This document shows, piece after piece, positions 1 to 8,069 of a stretch of 64,000 nt of DNA. The stretch is from NCBI RefSeq assembly GCF_001580015.1, contig NZ_LSZQ01000046.1, forward strand, positions 1 to 64,000, read 5' to 3'. Source of the stretch: Cephaloticoccus primus (GTDB lineage Bacteria > Verrucomicrobiota > Verrucomicrobiia > Opitutales > Opitutaceae). The stretch's first letter is position 1, and each line of letters starts with the position of its first letter. A program made the position numbers and the translations under genes. Below the pieces are notes generated by a model. That model was not told the origin of the DNA. It was given only the letters and a program-made list of their open reading frames with translations, and made no database searches.

Positions 1-213
1 ATGTCCCGATCTTGAGTCGGTGATTTACCGGCAAATCGTTTCATCTTGCCCAAATGGGTACTCGCTCCATCCGCGATTCAGGCTCCTTCCCCTGTCGTGA
101 AACGACAGGGAGGATGTCCCGTTAAATTTGCGATTTTGTTCGGGCGCGCAGCGCACGGGCAAAATCGCAAATTCAATGGAAGTGGCGACACGCCACCGCC
201 CCACGCGGAGTGG
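1..213 (+). repeat. Composite palindromic intergenic element, copy A (left end cut by window)
   Basis: The right part of the element is visible from about position 46. It has a linker, then a hairpin at 90-110 (CCCTGTCGT / ACGACAGGG), then the long hairpin AATTTGCGATTTTG (125-138) / CAAAATCGCAAATT (160-173), then GTGGCG / CGCCAC (182-196), and ends with the terminal motif CCGCCCCACGCGGAGTGG (196-213). It lies just beyond the 3' end of the MFS gene. The M3 hairpin and left terminus expected from other copies lie outside the window. Confidence 0.85.
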
Positions 214-238
214 AGCATTGGGCAACCGCCTTTTCCGG

Positions 239-1759
239 CTAGCGGAACAAGCGCGTGAGGCGGGGCTGTCCCGGGCGGCGTTTGCCGGTTTTGCGGTAGA
301 AGACGAGGTTGATAAAAAACGACAGGCCGAGGAGGGCGGCGGCAGTGCGCACGTTGCGTATGGCGCCGACGACTTCGGTGATGGATGCGGCCCGGTTTTC
401 GCGCACTTTGCGCAAGATCAGGCAGGCAAAGATCGTCATCAGCGGCGCAAACGCGTAGGCGGTGTGATAAATGGTCAGCGACTCAAGGCCCTGCGCTTTT
501 GCCCAAGTGATGATCCGGCCTCCCAGCGGCGGGCCGAGTGCGGCGGCGAGAGAGGTCAGCGAGGTGAAAAGCGCCACCCCGATTGCGCGCGCACTGGCCG
601 GAGTGAGCTTGAGCATGAGCGCGAAGGTGCCGACGAGGTAGCCTGCGCCGAACATTCCGCCAAAGGCCGAAACCACGTAGAGCAACCACAGTTTATCGGT
701 ATCCACCACGCACCAGATCAGCGCCACGAGCTGCCAGAGGATGAGGGAAATGATCATCACGGGCACGTTTCCGTAGCGATCCAGCAAGCGCCCCCACGCG
801 GGAAAAACGACCGCCGAGCCTATCGGCGCAAAGAGCAGGATCCAGTTTGCCCGAGACACGCTCACCCCCAGCTCCTCGTACATGAAAACGGGGACGAAAG
901 GGCCAAACAGATTGATGCTAAAACCAAACAGGGCCGCCCCCGCGATGAAGCGCATGAGGTCGCGCTCGGCCCAGATGATCCGCAATTGGTCGCGTGTCGG
1001 GAGTCGCGCTGCGGTCGCTTGCGGCGCGCCCGGCGGGGCAGTGGGCGTAATCATGCGCTGCAAGGCGAAGATCGAAAAAACGCGCAGGACAAGTGCCCCG
1101 CCGAAGAGGACGAGGTACGCCAGGATGGAGTCTTTTAGCAGGGCGGTGAGCCCCGAAACCGAAAGCAGGAATACGATTACCGAGATGTAGAGGAGCTGGT
1201 TGCGCGTGCCGAAATACTTGCCGCGCACGCGCTGCGGGACGACGTCCTGCATCCAGCCGTTCCATGTGACGCCGTTGATCGCCTGAGTGCAGGCCGTGAC
1301 GCTGAAGCCGATGATAAAAATGGTGAGCGTGAGCGGCGTCTCCTCGCGCGGGATAAAAGGTAGCGAAGCAGTGAGCAGCACCCACGCGCCAAAATGAACC
1401 CATGCGCTGCTCAGGCACAGCCGCCTGGCATCCATTTTTTGGGAGAGCCTCGGCGTGATCAGCACTTGCAAAAAGTTGAACCAAAACGGGAGCGATACGA
1501 TCAGCCCGTAATTGGCGGGCGACATGTGAAACATCTCACACAGCAAGGCCGCGAGCACCACATTACCCGGCGCGCCGAGTTGGCCGATTGGCATCGCAGC
1601 GACTCCGTCGAGCACGCCGTAGCGCAGGTTTTTGCGCAGGAGCGTAGGCACTCGCGAGCGTGGGGCGGCAGCGCTCGCTGCACGCGTCACCGCGCATGGT
1701 TCACTCGCCGCCGCAGGGGGCACTATTTCTGAGCCATCTCTCAGATCGGGGGTATTCAT
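239..1759 (-). CDS. MFS family permease
   Basis: A protein of about 506 aa with many hydrophobic helices and the overall look of a major facilitator superfamily permease; short basic loops such as RVRGKYFGTRNQ separate the membrane segments. The N-terminal 40 residues are polar. I chose the ATG at 1759 rather than the upstream start at 1828, because the extension is not hydrophobic and the family normally starts close to TM1. It is divergent from the TolC-like gene, with an AT-rich gap between them. The substrate cannot be told from sequence. Neighbourhood with an outer-membrane efflux protein would be compatible with export, but two divergent genes are weak evidence. The C-terminal codons lie next to repeat copy A. 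Confidence 0.8.
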   Translation of the reverse strand: MNTPDLRDGSEIVPPAAASEPCAVTRAASAAAPRSRVPTLLRKNLRYGVLDGVAAMPIGQLGAPGNVVLAALLCEMFHMSPANYGLIVSLPFWFNFLQVLITPRLSQKMDARRLCLSSAWVHFGAWVLLTASLPFIPREETPLTLTIFIIGFSVTACTQAINGVTWNGWMQDVVPQRVRGKYFGTRNQLLYISVIVFLLSVSGLTALLKDSILAYLVLFGGALVLRVFSIFALQRMITPTAPPGAPQATAARLPTRDQLRIIWAERDLMRFIAGAALFGFSINLFGPFVPVFMYEELGVSVSRANWILLFAPIGSAVVFPAWGRLLDRYGNVPVMIISLILWQLVALIWCVVDTDKLWLLYVVSAFGGMFGAGYLVGTFALMLKLTPASARAIGVALFTSLTSLAAALGPPLGGRIITWAKAQGLESLTIYHTAYAFAPLMTIFACLILRKVRENRAASITEVVGAIRNVRTAAALLGLSFFINLVFYRKTGKRRPGQPRLTRLFR

Positions 1760-1852
1760 GTGGGGCTTTAAAAGCACCGCCGCTAATGCCCACTCGCCCC
1801 ACAAAGTCACGCGGTCTCTACACTCCAACGCAAAATATCTGGCGAGATATAA

Positions 1853-1869
1853 GTAGTATAACCTACTAC
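1853..1869. promoter_or_regulatory. Inverted repeat between divergent MFS and TolC-like genes
   Basis: GTAGTA (1853-1858), five bases, TACTAC (1864-1869) in the most AT-rich part of the 281-bp divergent intergenic region. Its size and place fit an operator for a dimeric repressor controlling one or both promoters, but no regulator gene is adjacent and the function is inferred only from symmetry and position. Confidence 0.3.
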
Positions 1870-2040
1870 CAGAACAATAGTTAAGCTACTCCGAGTGCCA
1901 TACCTTCCCTCCCTCGAAACCGCCCCAAGCTCGCCCATCCAACGCGCGCCAAACGCGCCCCAAGCCTCGCCGCGCCAAAGGTTTTCCACGGCCAAATCGG
2001 CTGAAACTGCCACGTGCCTGGTACGTCTTTGCCGCGTCCT

Positions 2041-3570
2041 ATGCATCGCCGATACCGCCCCTTGGCACAGCTCCCCAGTCTCTGTGCACTTGCTCTCTCA
2101 CTCACGCTCGCGCTTCCCCACAAGGCCCTCGCCCAAGCGGCCGCCGCAGCGACCACCACCCAAGCGGGTGCCGCCTCCGAGCCGCTCTCGCTCCAGGCCT
2201 GCATTGATCGCGCGCTCCAAAAAAACTTCGGCCTGGCGATTCAGCGTTTCGATGCGGCCAACTCCCGCGAAGCCCTCACCATCGCGCGCGCCGATTACGA
2301 TCCGGCCCTCACTCTCACCACGGGCAAGTCGGTCAACCAATCCGACAACCCCGACACCAGCCTCGTAGGCACGCGCAACGACACCTTTAGCGCACGCGCG
2401 GGCGTCACCCAAAAAGTCGCCACCGGCGCGACGCTCTCGCTGACCCAGAGCCTCAACCGGCGCGGCACGAACAATAACTTCGCGCTGCTCAACCCCGCCT
2501 ACAACGCCGACCTCTCGCTCAGCGTCTCCCAGCCACTGCTACGCGGCGCGGGCACGCGTGTAAACCTCGCCCCGATCCGCCGCGCCGAGATCGGCCTGGA
2601 AATCGCCAGCCTCAACACCACCTCGCGCGTCCTCCAGGTCGTGCGCGACACCGAGGCCGCCTACTACGCCCTCGTCTACGCGCGCGAGAGCCTGAAAGTT
2701 CGCACCCAAAGCCTCGACCTCGCCCAGCGCCTCTACGACGAAAACACCACTCGCCTGCGCACCGGAGTCGTCACCGACCTCGATGTCCTCCAGGCAGAGG
2801 TCGGCGTCGAGAACGCCCGCCGCAGCGTCCTCGTCGCCCAGCAAAGCGTGCGCGACGCCGAAGACCGGCTCCTCAACCTCATCGGCCAGTTCGAGTTTGA
2901 CCAGGCACTCGGCACCGTCGCCCTGCCACCCACCGCCACATTTAGCCCCGACTTCGAGCTCTCCTACGCCCTCGCGCGCAAGCAGCAGCCCGAGTACCGC
3001 TCCGCTGCCGAGCAGATCAAACAGCTCCAGCTCGACCTCGCCACCGCCCGCCGCAACCGCTTGCCCTCGCTCGACCTCAACGTCGCTGGCGGCTACAACA
3101 CCCGCGACAGCACGCTCGGCCGCACCTACAACCGCCTGCCCGATGGCGACGGCTACACCTGGCAGATCGACCTCGCGCTGCGCATGCCCTGGGGACTGCG
3201 CGCGGAGAAAGCCCGCTACAACACCGCACTTAATAATCTGCGCCGCGAAGAAACCCGCCTGCGCCAGATCGAGCAAAACCTCGCCCTCGAAGTCCGCAGC
3301 GCCGTGCGCGCCGTCGAGACCAACCTGGAAACCGTCACCATCTCTCGCAAAGCCACCGAGCTCAGCGCCCGCCAATACGAGCTTGAGCGTGCCCGCTTCG
3401 ACGCAGGGCTCTCCACCAGCCGCCGCGTCCTTGAGGCGCAAGACGACCTCGAAACCGCACGCGTCGCCGAACTCCAGTCGCAAGTCAACCTGCGCACCGC
3501 CATGGCCGAGCTCAACCGGATCGACGGCACCTCGCTCGCACTCTACAACATCGAGCTGCCCGCGAACTAA
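2041..3570 (+). CDS. TolC-family outer membrane efflux protein
   Basis: About 509 aa with an N-terminal signal peptide (basic start, LCALALSLTLALP core, cleavage near ALAQA). The mature part has the alternating long helices and short strands of the outer membrane efflux protein family: two similar halves, Leu/Glu/Arg-rich heptads such as RLYDENTTRLRTGVVTDLDVLQAE, and a C-terminal repeat with SARQYELERARFDAG. Such proteins form trimeric channels through the outer membrane and periplasm for type I secretion or RND/MFP efflux. No inner-membrane pump or membrane-fusion protein lies next to it. ATG 2014 (nine residues earlier) is an alternative start; I prefer 2041 because it gives a compact signal peptide. 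Repeat copy B follows the stop codon closely. Confidence 0.88.
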   Translation: MHRRYRPLAQLPSLCALALSLTLALPHKALAQAAAAATTTQAGAASEPLSLQACIDRALQKNFGLAIQRFDAANSREALTIARADYDPALTLTTGKSVNQSDNPDTSLVGTRNDTFSARAGVTQKVATGATLSLTQSLNRRGTNNNFALLNPAYNADLSLSVSQPLLRGAGTRVNLAPIRRAEIGLEIASLNTTSRVLQVVRDTEAAYYALVYARESLKVRTQSLDLAQRLYDENTTRLRTGVVTDLDVLQAEVGVENARRSVLVAQQSVRDAEDRLLNLIGQFEFDQALGTVALPPTATFSPDFELSYALARKQQPEYRSAAEQIKQLQLDLATARRNRLPSLDLNVAGGYNTRDSTLGRTYNRLPDGDGYTWQIDLALRMPWGLRAEKARYNTALNNLRREETRLRQIEQNLALEVRSAVRAVETNLETVTISRKATELSARQYELERARFDAGLSTSRRVLEAQDDLETARVAELQSQVNLRTAMAELNRIDGTSLALYNIELPAN

Positions 3571-3591
3571 CCGCACACAGGGGGCATTTTC

Positions 3592-3942
3592 CCACTGCGC
3601 GTAGGGCGCGGTCTTCGACCGTTTTATTGAGCGCGGCGTCGCGGTCGCAGACCGGGCCGCTGCGCCAGAACAGCATTTTCCCGTTAACCCAACGAAATCT
3701 GCCTCAACGGGTTTCCCGTCTTATTCGCGCACGGGCTGAGGCACCTTGACGAGTCGCCAACAAGCGGCTCGTCCAATAAAAGGGTCTGCGACCCTCGCAA
3801 CGCGACTGGGGGAAGTTCCGTTAAATTTGGGAATCGGTCCCGTCGCTGCGCGACGGAGCCGATTCCCAAATTGAATGGCACGTGGCGTCCCGCCACCGCT
3901 GCCCGCGCAGGGACACCTCCTCCCACGCGCCACGTGCAGTGG
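3592..3942 (+). repeat. Composite palindromic intergenic element, copy B
   Basis: Fills the gap between the convergent TolC-like and miaA genes. It starts with a degenerate terminus (CCACTGCGCGTAGGG) and contains small hairpins (GGTCTTCGACC; CGGTCGCAGACCG; GGGTCTGCGACCC) and a GAGTCGCCAACAAGCGGCTC module. The long hairpin is type beta: AATTTGGGAATCGG (3824-3837) / CCGATTCCCAAATT (3859-3872) with inner arm CCGTCGC/GCGACGG. It ends with CACGTGGCG/CGCCACCG and terminal sequence CACGTGCAGTGG. There is no M3 hairpin; the region 3661-3747 replaces it. Confidence 0.8.
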
Positions 3943-3947
3943 CAGTC

Positions 3948-4898
3948 TCAGACGACTTCCACCTGCTCGTGCGGCGGGAGTTGGGTGCGAAACCAGGTAC
4001 GCTGCTTTTTCGCGAGGGCGCGGGTGCTGCGTTCAATCGCTTCGGCAAGGCCCGCAAGTGGTGCGCGGCCTTCGAGGACGGCGATTGACTCGCGATAGCC
4101 AATCGCCGCTGCTGCACTCGGGTTTTCGCGCAGACCGCGCTTTAGGAGCTGCTCCACTTCATCAAGCAGGCCCGCTGCGAGCATCGCCGACACTCGCTCA
4201 CGGATCCGCCTTGCCAAGTCCTCAGGCGCGCGCACCAGCTCGGTGATGCGCAGCTCGTAGTCCGCAAAGGGCGCGGGCTGCGTGGCAAAGTCGCTCCGCA
4301 GCTCGGCTACCGATCTCCCGCTTGCCAGACAACGCTCAAGCGCGCGCGCAACCCGGCGCGGATTGCTCACATCAAGCCCATCCAGGTCAGCATCGTCGGG
4401 ATTCAATGCGCACAACTCGGCGAGCGCACGCTCGGGCGGAAGCGCGGCTACACGCGCGCGGATTTCTGCAGACACGGAGACCGCATCCACTACCGGAGCA
4501 AAAAATGATTTGAGGTAAAACCCGCTGCCGCCTGTCACGAGGATCGGCACGCCGCGCGAGCTCAGCTCTTCGACTACGCCGCGCGCGAGCTCGCAGTAGC
4601 GGGCGATATCCATCGGCTCGCCCGGCTCACAAATATCGACCAGGTGGTGCGGCACACGTGCACGCTCTTCGCGGGTGGGCTTGGCCGTACCGATGTCCAT
4701 TCCGCGATAGAAGAGCAGCGAATCGCAGGAGATGATTTCCGCGCCGTGTGCCTCGGCCCAGCGCAGCGCGTGCTCCGTTTTCCCGACCGCCGTACAGCCC
4801 GTGAGGATGTGGAGCCGAGCCCGCGAGGCGCGATGCGTTGCAGCCTCTGCGCTCGCGGGAAAACCGTCGGAACCACCAGAGCCATTTGGGCTCGGCAT
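3948..4898 (-). CDS. miaA: tRNA dimethylallyltransferase
   Basis: Transfers a dimethylallyl group from DMAPP to N6 of A37 in tRNAs reading UNN codons, the first step of i6A/ms2i6A synthesis. About 316 aa from ATG 4898. It has a P-loop GCTAVGKT near residues 35-42, then the DSLLFYRGMDIGTAKPT substrate and tRNA-binding stretch, PHHLVDI, the TGGSGFYLK motif and a C-terminal AIGYRE(S) region, all in family order and at normal length. A longer start at 4940 exists. It lies 94 bp downstream of trpA on the same strand, so it may be cotranscribed; the 3' end meets repeat copy B. Confidence 0.93.
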   Translation of the reverse strand: MPSPNGSGGSDGFPASAEAATHRASRARLHILTGCTAVGKTEHALRWAEAHGAEIISCDSLLFYRGMDIGTAKPTREERARVPHHLVDICEPGEPMDIARYCELARGVVEELSSRGVPILVTGGSGFYLKSFFAPVVDAVSVSAEIRARVAALPPERALAELCALNPDDADLDGLDVSNPRRVARALERCLASGRSVAELRSDFATQPAPFADYELRITELVRAPEDLARRIRERVSAMLAAGLLDEVEQLLKRGLRENPSAAAAIGYRESIAVLEGRAPLAGLAEAIERSTRALAKKQRTWFRTQLPPHEQVEVV

Positions 4899-4991
4899 AT
4901 CCGCCAAGCTTTCGGCGCGGGCTGTGTGACACTCACTCACGGGCGCAGTCGCAGCGTTGGGCCACGTTCGTGCGGGGCGAATTGGGGAGAC

Positions 4992-5813
4992 TTAAGCACG
5001 GGCAAGCCCCGGTGTGAGCTCGCGCATCTGCGCGCGCAGGGCCGCGCAAATCGCCTCCTCCGAGCCCAGGTTTTGGGCAATCACGTTGACCAGCAGGCTG
5101 CCGACTACGACGCCATCGGCGATGGCCGCGACCTGGCGCACATGCTCGCGAGTCGAGATGCCGAAGCCCACCACGACGGGCAGTGCCGTGTGCGCCTTTA
5201 TTTGCGCGACCGCCTCGCCCAGCCCGGCCACGAGCGAATCGCGCACGCCCGTAACGCCCTCGCGCGAAACGTAGTAAATAAACCCCGTCGCACTCGCGGC
5301 GATTCGCCTGATCCGCTCTTCGGGAGTCGTAGGCGCCACGATGAAGACCGTCTCCATGCCGTGTTTGGCGCAGGCCGCGCAGAGCTCCCCCGCTTCTTCG
5401 GGCGGCAAGTCAAGCGTCAGCAATCCATCGACACCCGCCGCGCGCGCCTCGCTCACGTAGTTCTCTATGCCGCCTGTGAAGACGAGGTTGAAGTAGGTGT
5501 AAAAAACGATCGGCACCTCGCTGAACGCGCGGATGCGGCGCACGAGCTCCAGGACTTGCGCGCGGCCTATGCCTGCCGTCAACGCGCGCTGCGCGGCGAG
5601 CTGATTCGTCACCCCATCGGCCACCGGATCGGAGAAAGGCACGCCGAGCTCCAGCACATCGACGCCGTTTTCGATCACCGTCCGGCAAGCCGCGACCGAG
5701 GTTTCCAGGTCGGGATCGCCCGCGCAAAGGTAGGCGACGAAGGCGGAGCGCCCCTCGGCGCGGGCACGGGAAAAGGCGGCGGCGATACGTGAAGGAGAAG
5801 CAGGCGGCGGCAT
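4992..5813 (-). CDS. trpA: Tryptophan synthase alpha chain
   Basis: Cleaves indole-3-glycerol phosphate to indole and glyceraldehyde 3-phosphate and channels indole to TrpB. About 273 aa from ATG 5813. It shows the catalytic Glu in DVLELGVPFSDPVADG, the second acidic site in the LTLDLPPEEA loop, and the phosphate-binding VVVGFGIST and ADGVVVGSLLV stretches near the C-terminus. The in-frame start at 5933 would add 40 residues not seen in the family. trpB is not in the window and trpD lies near 44 kb, so the trp genes are dispersed. Confidence 0.94.
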   Translation of the reverse strand: MPPPASPSRIAAAFSRARAEGRSAFVAYLCAGDPDLETSVAACRTVIENGVDVLELGVPFSDPVADGVTNQLAAQRALTAGIGRAQVLELVRRIRAFSEVPIVFYTYFNLVFTGGIENYVSEARAAGVDGLLTLDLPPEEAGELCAACAKHGMETVFIVAPTTPEERIRRIAASATGFIYYVSREGVTGVRDSLVAGLGEAVAQIKAHTALPVVVGFGISTREHVRQVAAIADGVVVGSLLVNVIAQNLGSEEAICAALRAQMRELTPGLARA

Positions 5814-6012
5814 AACACTCCCGTCTCTGCCCAATCCACGCCCATACGCAAGGAGCCGCTGCGTCACCAGACCCGCTTTTTTGACAGCTCCTGCGGAAGT
5901 CGCGCATGCAAGTCGGGCAGCCAGATGCTCCACACTCAGTAGAAAAGAACCTTCGGTGCCTTGACAGTAGAGCGCACACGCAACTTACCTCTGCGGCTTC
6001 TCTTGTGCTTGG

Positions 6013-6089
6013 GGACGCCTAGCTCAGTTGGTTAGAGCATCTCGTTTACACCGAGGGGGTCAGGGGTTCGAGTCCCTTGGCGTCCACCA
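6013..6089 (+). tRNA. tRNA-Val(TAC)
   Basis: A complete cloverleaf. The acceptor stem GGACGCC (6013-6019) pairs with GGCGTCC (6079-6085), the D-arm is GCTC...GAGC, and the anticodon loop TTTACAC gives anticodon TAC. The T-loop TTCGAGT sits between AGGGG and CCCTT. The discriminator is A and the 3' CCA is encoded (6087-6089). Confidence 0.95.
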
Positions 6090-6378
6090 GCACGAGGCTA
6101 CAGAGGAGGGATCATAGGGAGTCGGTTGTAGAAATGAGTGGCTTCATGCGGTTTTCCTGTCATTTCCTGTTACAGGACGCTTACAGAAAGTCGTACAAAA
6201 CTCTCACAGAATCAGGGCAAGCTTGGGCGGGATGCGAAGACCTCGGCTCACCTGAGACGTAACCTCCCAAACGGGTTTACCATCGGAGTTTACAAGGGCG
6301 GTATTCGTTGGCCCCTGCGCTAGCAGGGTAGAACACACCGCGTGCATCATTCTGTCGCGCGAGCGTGAATGGCGGAGG
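6090..6378. other. Intergenic stretch without recognisable gene
   Basis: The 289 bp between tRNA-Val and the 3' end of asd contain only short weak open frames and one short inverted pair (CCTGT / ACAGG). It has no integrase fragment and no copy of the tRNA 3' end, and I see no match to the intergenic repeat family. It probably holds the tRNA terminator and nothing else that I can name. Confidence 0.4.
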
Positions 6379-7398
6379 TCACAGACCTCCTTGGCGAACC
6401 ATGAGTTCGGCATTCATCAGGGCGTTAAGCGCGGCGCCGCGCCAGAGATTGTCGCCGCTCACCCAAAAGGAGAGCCCGTTATCAAAAGCGGTGTCGCGGC
6501 GCAAGCGACCTACCCCGCACTTCACTTTTTCGGCAAAGGCGAGCGGAGTCGGGTAGCCATTATTGGCCGGATCGTCCACGAGCTCCGCGCCCTCAAAAGC
6601 GGCAATCGCGCGGCGCGCGACGTCCAGATCGACAGGTCGCTCAAACTCGGCACTCACCGCGACCGAGTGCGCGCGGACAACGGGCACGCGCACCGTCGTG
6701 GCCGAGAGCTTCAGCGCGGGCAGGCCCATGATTTTGCGCGTCTCCTGCGCCATCTTGGTCTCCTCACCCGTGTAGCCGTCGGGCCCGAAACTGTCGATGT
6801 GCGGCAGGCAATTAAATGCGATCTGGTGCGGGTAGACCTTGCTTTCGATTGAGCGTCCCGCGGCGTAGGCTTGCACTTGCGCGTCGAGCTCGCGTACCGC
6901 CTCGGCCCCCGTGCCGGAGACCGATTGGTAGGTGGCGACGATAGCGCGCTTGAGCCCGAAAGCTTGGTGCAGCGGCCACAGGCCCATGAGCATCACAGCG
7001 GTCGAGCAGTTGGGATTGGCGATGATGCCCTTATGCTGGCGCAGCCCCTCGGGGTTGATCTCGGGAATGACCAGAGGCACATCGGGCTCCATCCGCAGTG
7101 CCGAGCTTTTGTCGATCACCACGCAGCCCGCCGCCACCGCATCCGGAGCCAGCGCGCGCGTGACCGAGCCGCCCGCCGCGAAAAACGCAAGGTCTACCCC
7201 CGCAAACACTCCGGGCCGCGCCTCCTCGACGGTGAACACCTGCCCGCCCCGCTCGATCCGTTTTCCGGCCGAGCGCGCCGAGGCGAAAAGCCGCACACGC
7301 GCACACGGAAACTCGCGCTCCAGGAGGAGTCGGAGCAGCTCTTGACCGACCGCGCCGGTCGCCCCGACGATGCCCACTGTGAAGGATGATGTTGCCAT
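6379..7398 (-). CDS. asd: Aspartate-semialdehyde dehydrogenase
   Basis: Reduces aspartyl phosphate to aspartate semialdehyde with NADPH, the branch point to lysine/diaminopimelate, threonine and methionine. About 339 aa from ATG 7398. It has the N-terminal nucleotide loop VGIVGATGAVGQELLRLL, the catalytic cysteine in IANPNCSTAVMLMGLWPL, the SGTGAEAVRELD segment, and the late VPVVRAHS motif carrying the catalytic His. A longer in-frame start at 7530 reads through the neighbouring gene and is rejected. The start codon overlaps that of the divergent L,D-transpeptidase gene by two bases (CATG). Confidence 0.93.
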   Translation of the reverse strand: MATSSFTVGIVGATGAVGQELLRLLLEREFPCARVRLFASARSAGKRIERGGQVFTVEEARPGVFAGVDLAFFAAGGSVTRALAPDAVAAGCVVIDKSSALRMEPDVPLVIPEINPEGLRQHKGIIANPNCSTAVMLMGLWPLHQAFGLKRAIVATYQSVSGTGAEAVRELDAQVQAYAAGRSIESKVYPHQIAFNCLPHIDSFGPDGYTGEETKMAQETRKIMGLPALKLSATTVRVPVVRAHSVAVSAEFERPVDLDVARRAIAAFEGAELVDDPANNGYPTPLAFAEKVKCGVGRLRRDTAFDNGLSFWVSGDNLWRGAALNALMNAELMVRQGGL

Positions 7399-7957
7399 GA
7401 AAAATAAAGGAGGGAGCGGTAAAAAAACTTGGGAGGCACTCACACAAGCCTGCGCCGCATCAGGCGTCAAACCCACGCCGCGCGTTTTGATTGTCAGCAT
7501 CGGGAGCGGCACCTTGCAGTTTTTCCGCAACGCCGAGCTGGTGAAAAGCTACCTGATCTCCACTTCGCGCCGCCCGCCCTCCAATCTGCGCGGCTCGCTG
7601 GGGACGCCGCGCGGGCTGCACCAGATCGTGGAGCGGATCGGCGGCGGGCAGCCCTGCGGCATGGTCTTCAAAGGGCGCGTAGCGACGGGGCAGCACTTTA
7701 GCGAACTGCCCGACAGCGAGCAGGAAGGGCGCAACCTCATCACCTCACGGATTCTGTGGCTCGGCGGCCTGGAGGAAGGTGTAAACCGCAGCGGTGACTG
7801 CGACACACGCGCGCGCTACATCTACATCCACGGCACCAACCACGAAGCGCGCATCGGCGAGCCGTTGAGCGCAGGCTGCATCCTCATGCGCAACCTCGAC
7901 ATCATCGAACTCTACGAAGAAGTCCGCACAGGCGACCTCGTCCTCATTCGCGATTAA
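7397..7957 (+). CDS. L,D-transpeptidase (YkuD-domain) protein
   Basis: About 186 aa with a YkuD catalytic domain. The pattern HGTNHEARIGEPLSAGCILM places the conserved His and the catalytic Cys in SxGC at about residues 152 and 166. Members cross-link diaminopimelate residues of peptidoglycan or attach proteins to it. There is no signal peptide; the N-terminus is short and basic, which is unusual for a periplasmic enzyme and seen in some Erfk/YbiS/YnhG-like cytosolic-looking forms. AAGGA at 7382-7386 supports ATG 7397; ATG 7370 is possible. It is divergent from asd, with overlapping start codons. Confidence 0.85.
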   Translation: MKNKGGSGKKTWEALTQACAASGVKPTPRVLIVSIGSGTLQFFRNAELVKSYLISTSRRPPSNLRGSLGTPRGLHQIVERIGGGQPCGMVFKGRVATGQHFSELPDSEQEGRNLITSRILWLGGLEEGVNRSGDCDTRARYIYIHGTNHEARIGEPLSAGCILMRNLDIIELYEEVRTGDLVLIRD

Positions 7958-8069
7958 AAGAAGGGCTGTGCCCCTGCTCCTCGCTGAGCTGCAAACAGAA
8001 ACATCAAAGAGAAAAATCCTTCGCTCCTCCTACATATACTCGGTGCAAGGATACGCCTGATAAAAATCT

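Noticed and set aside
128-1138. Long plus-strand open frame opposite the MFS gene
   Set aside because: Composition is Arg/Gln/Glu-rich, with no domain, and it starts in repeat copy A; it is the antisense shadow of the MFS gene.
2539-3576. Long minus-strand open frame opposite the TolC-like gene
   Set aside because: Low-complexity Gly/Ala/Glu/Val composition without domain; antisense shadow of a GC-rich gene with high third-position GC.
6077-6262. Small ORF next to tRNA-Val as a remnant integrase or attachment site
   Set aside because: The translation has no recombinase motif and the tRNA 3' end is not repeated in the window.
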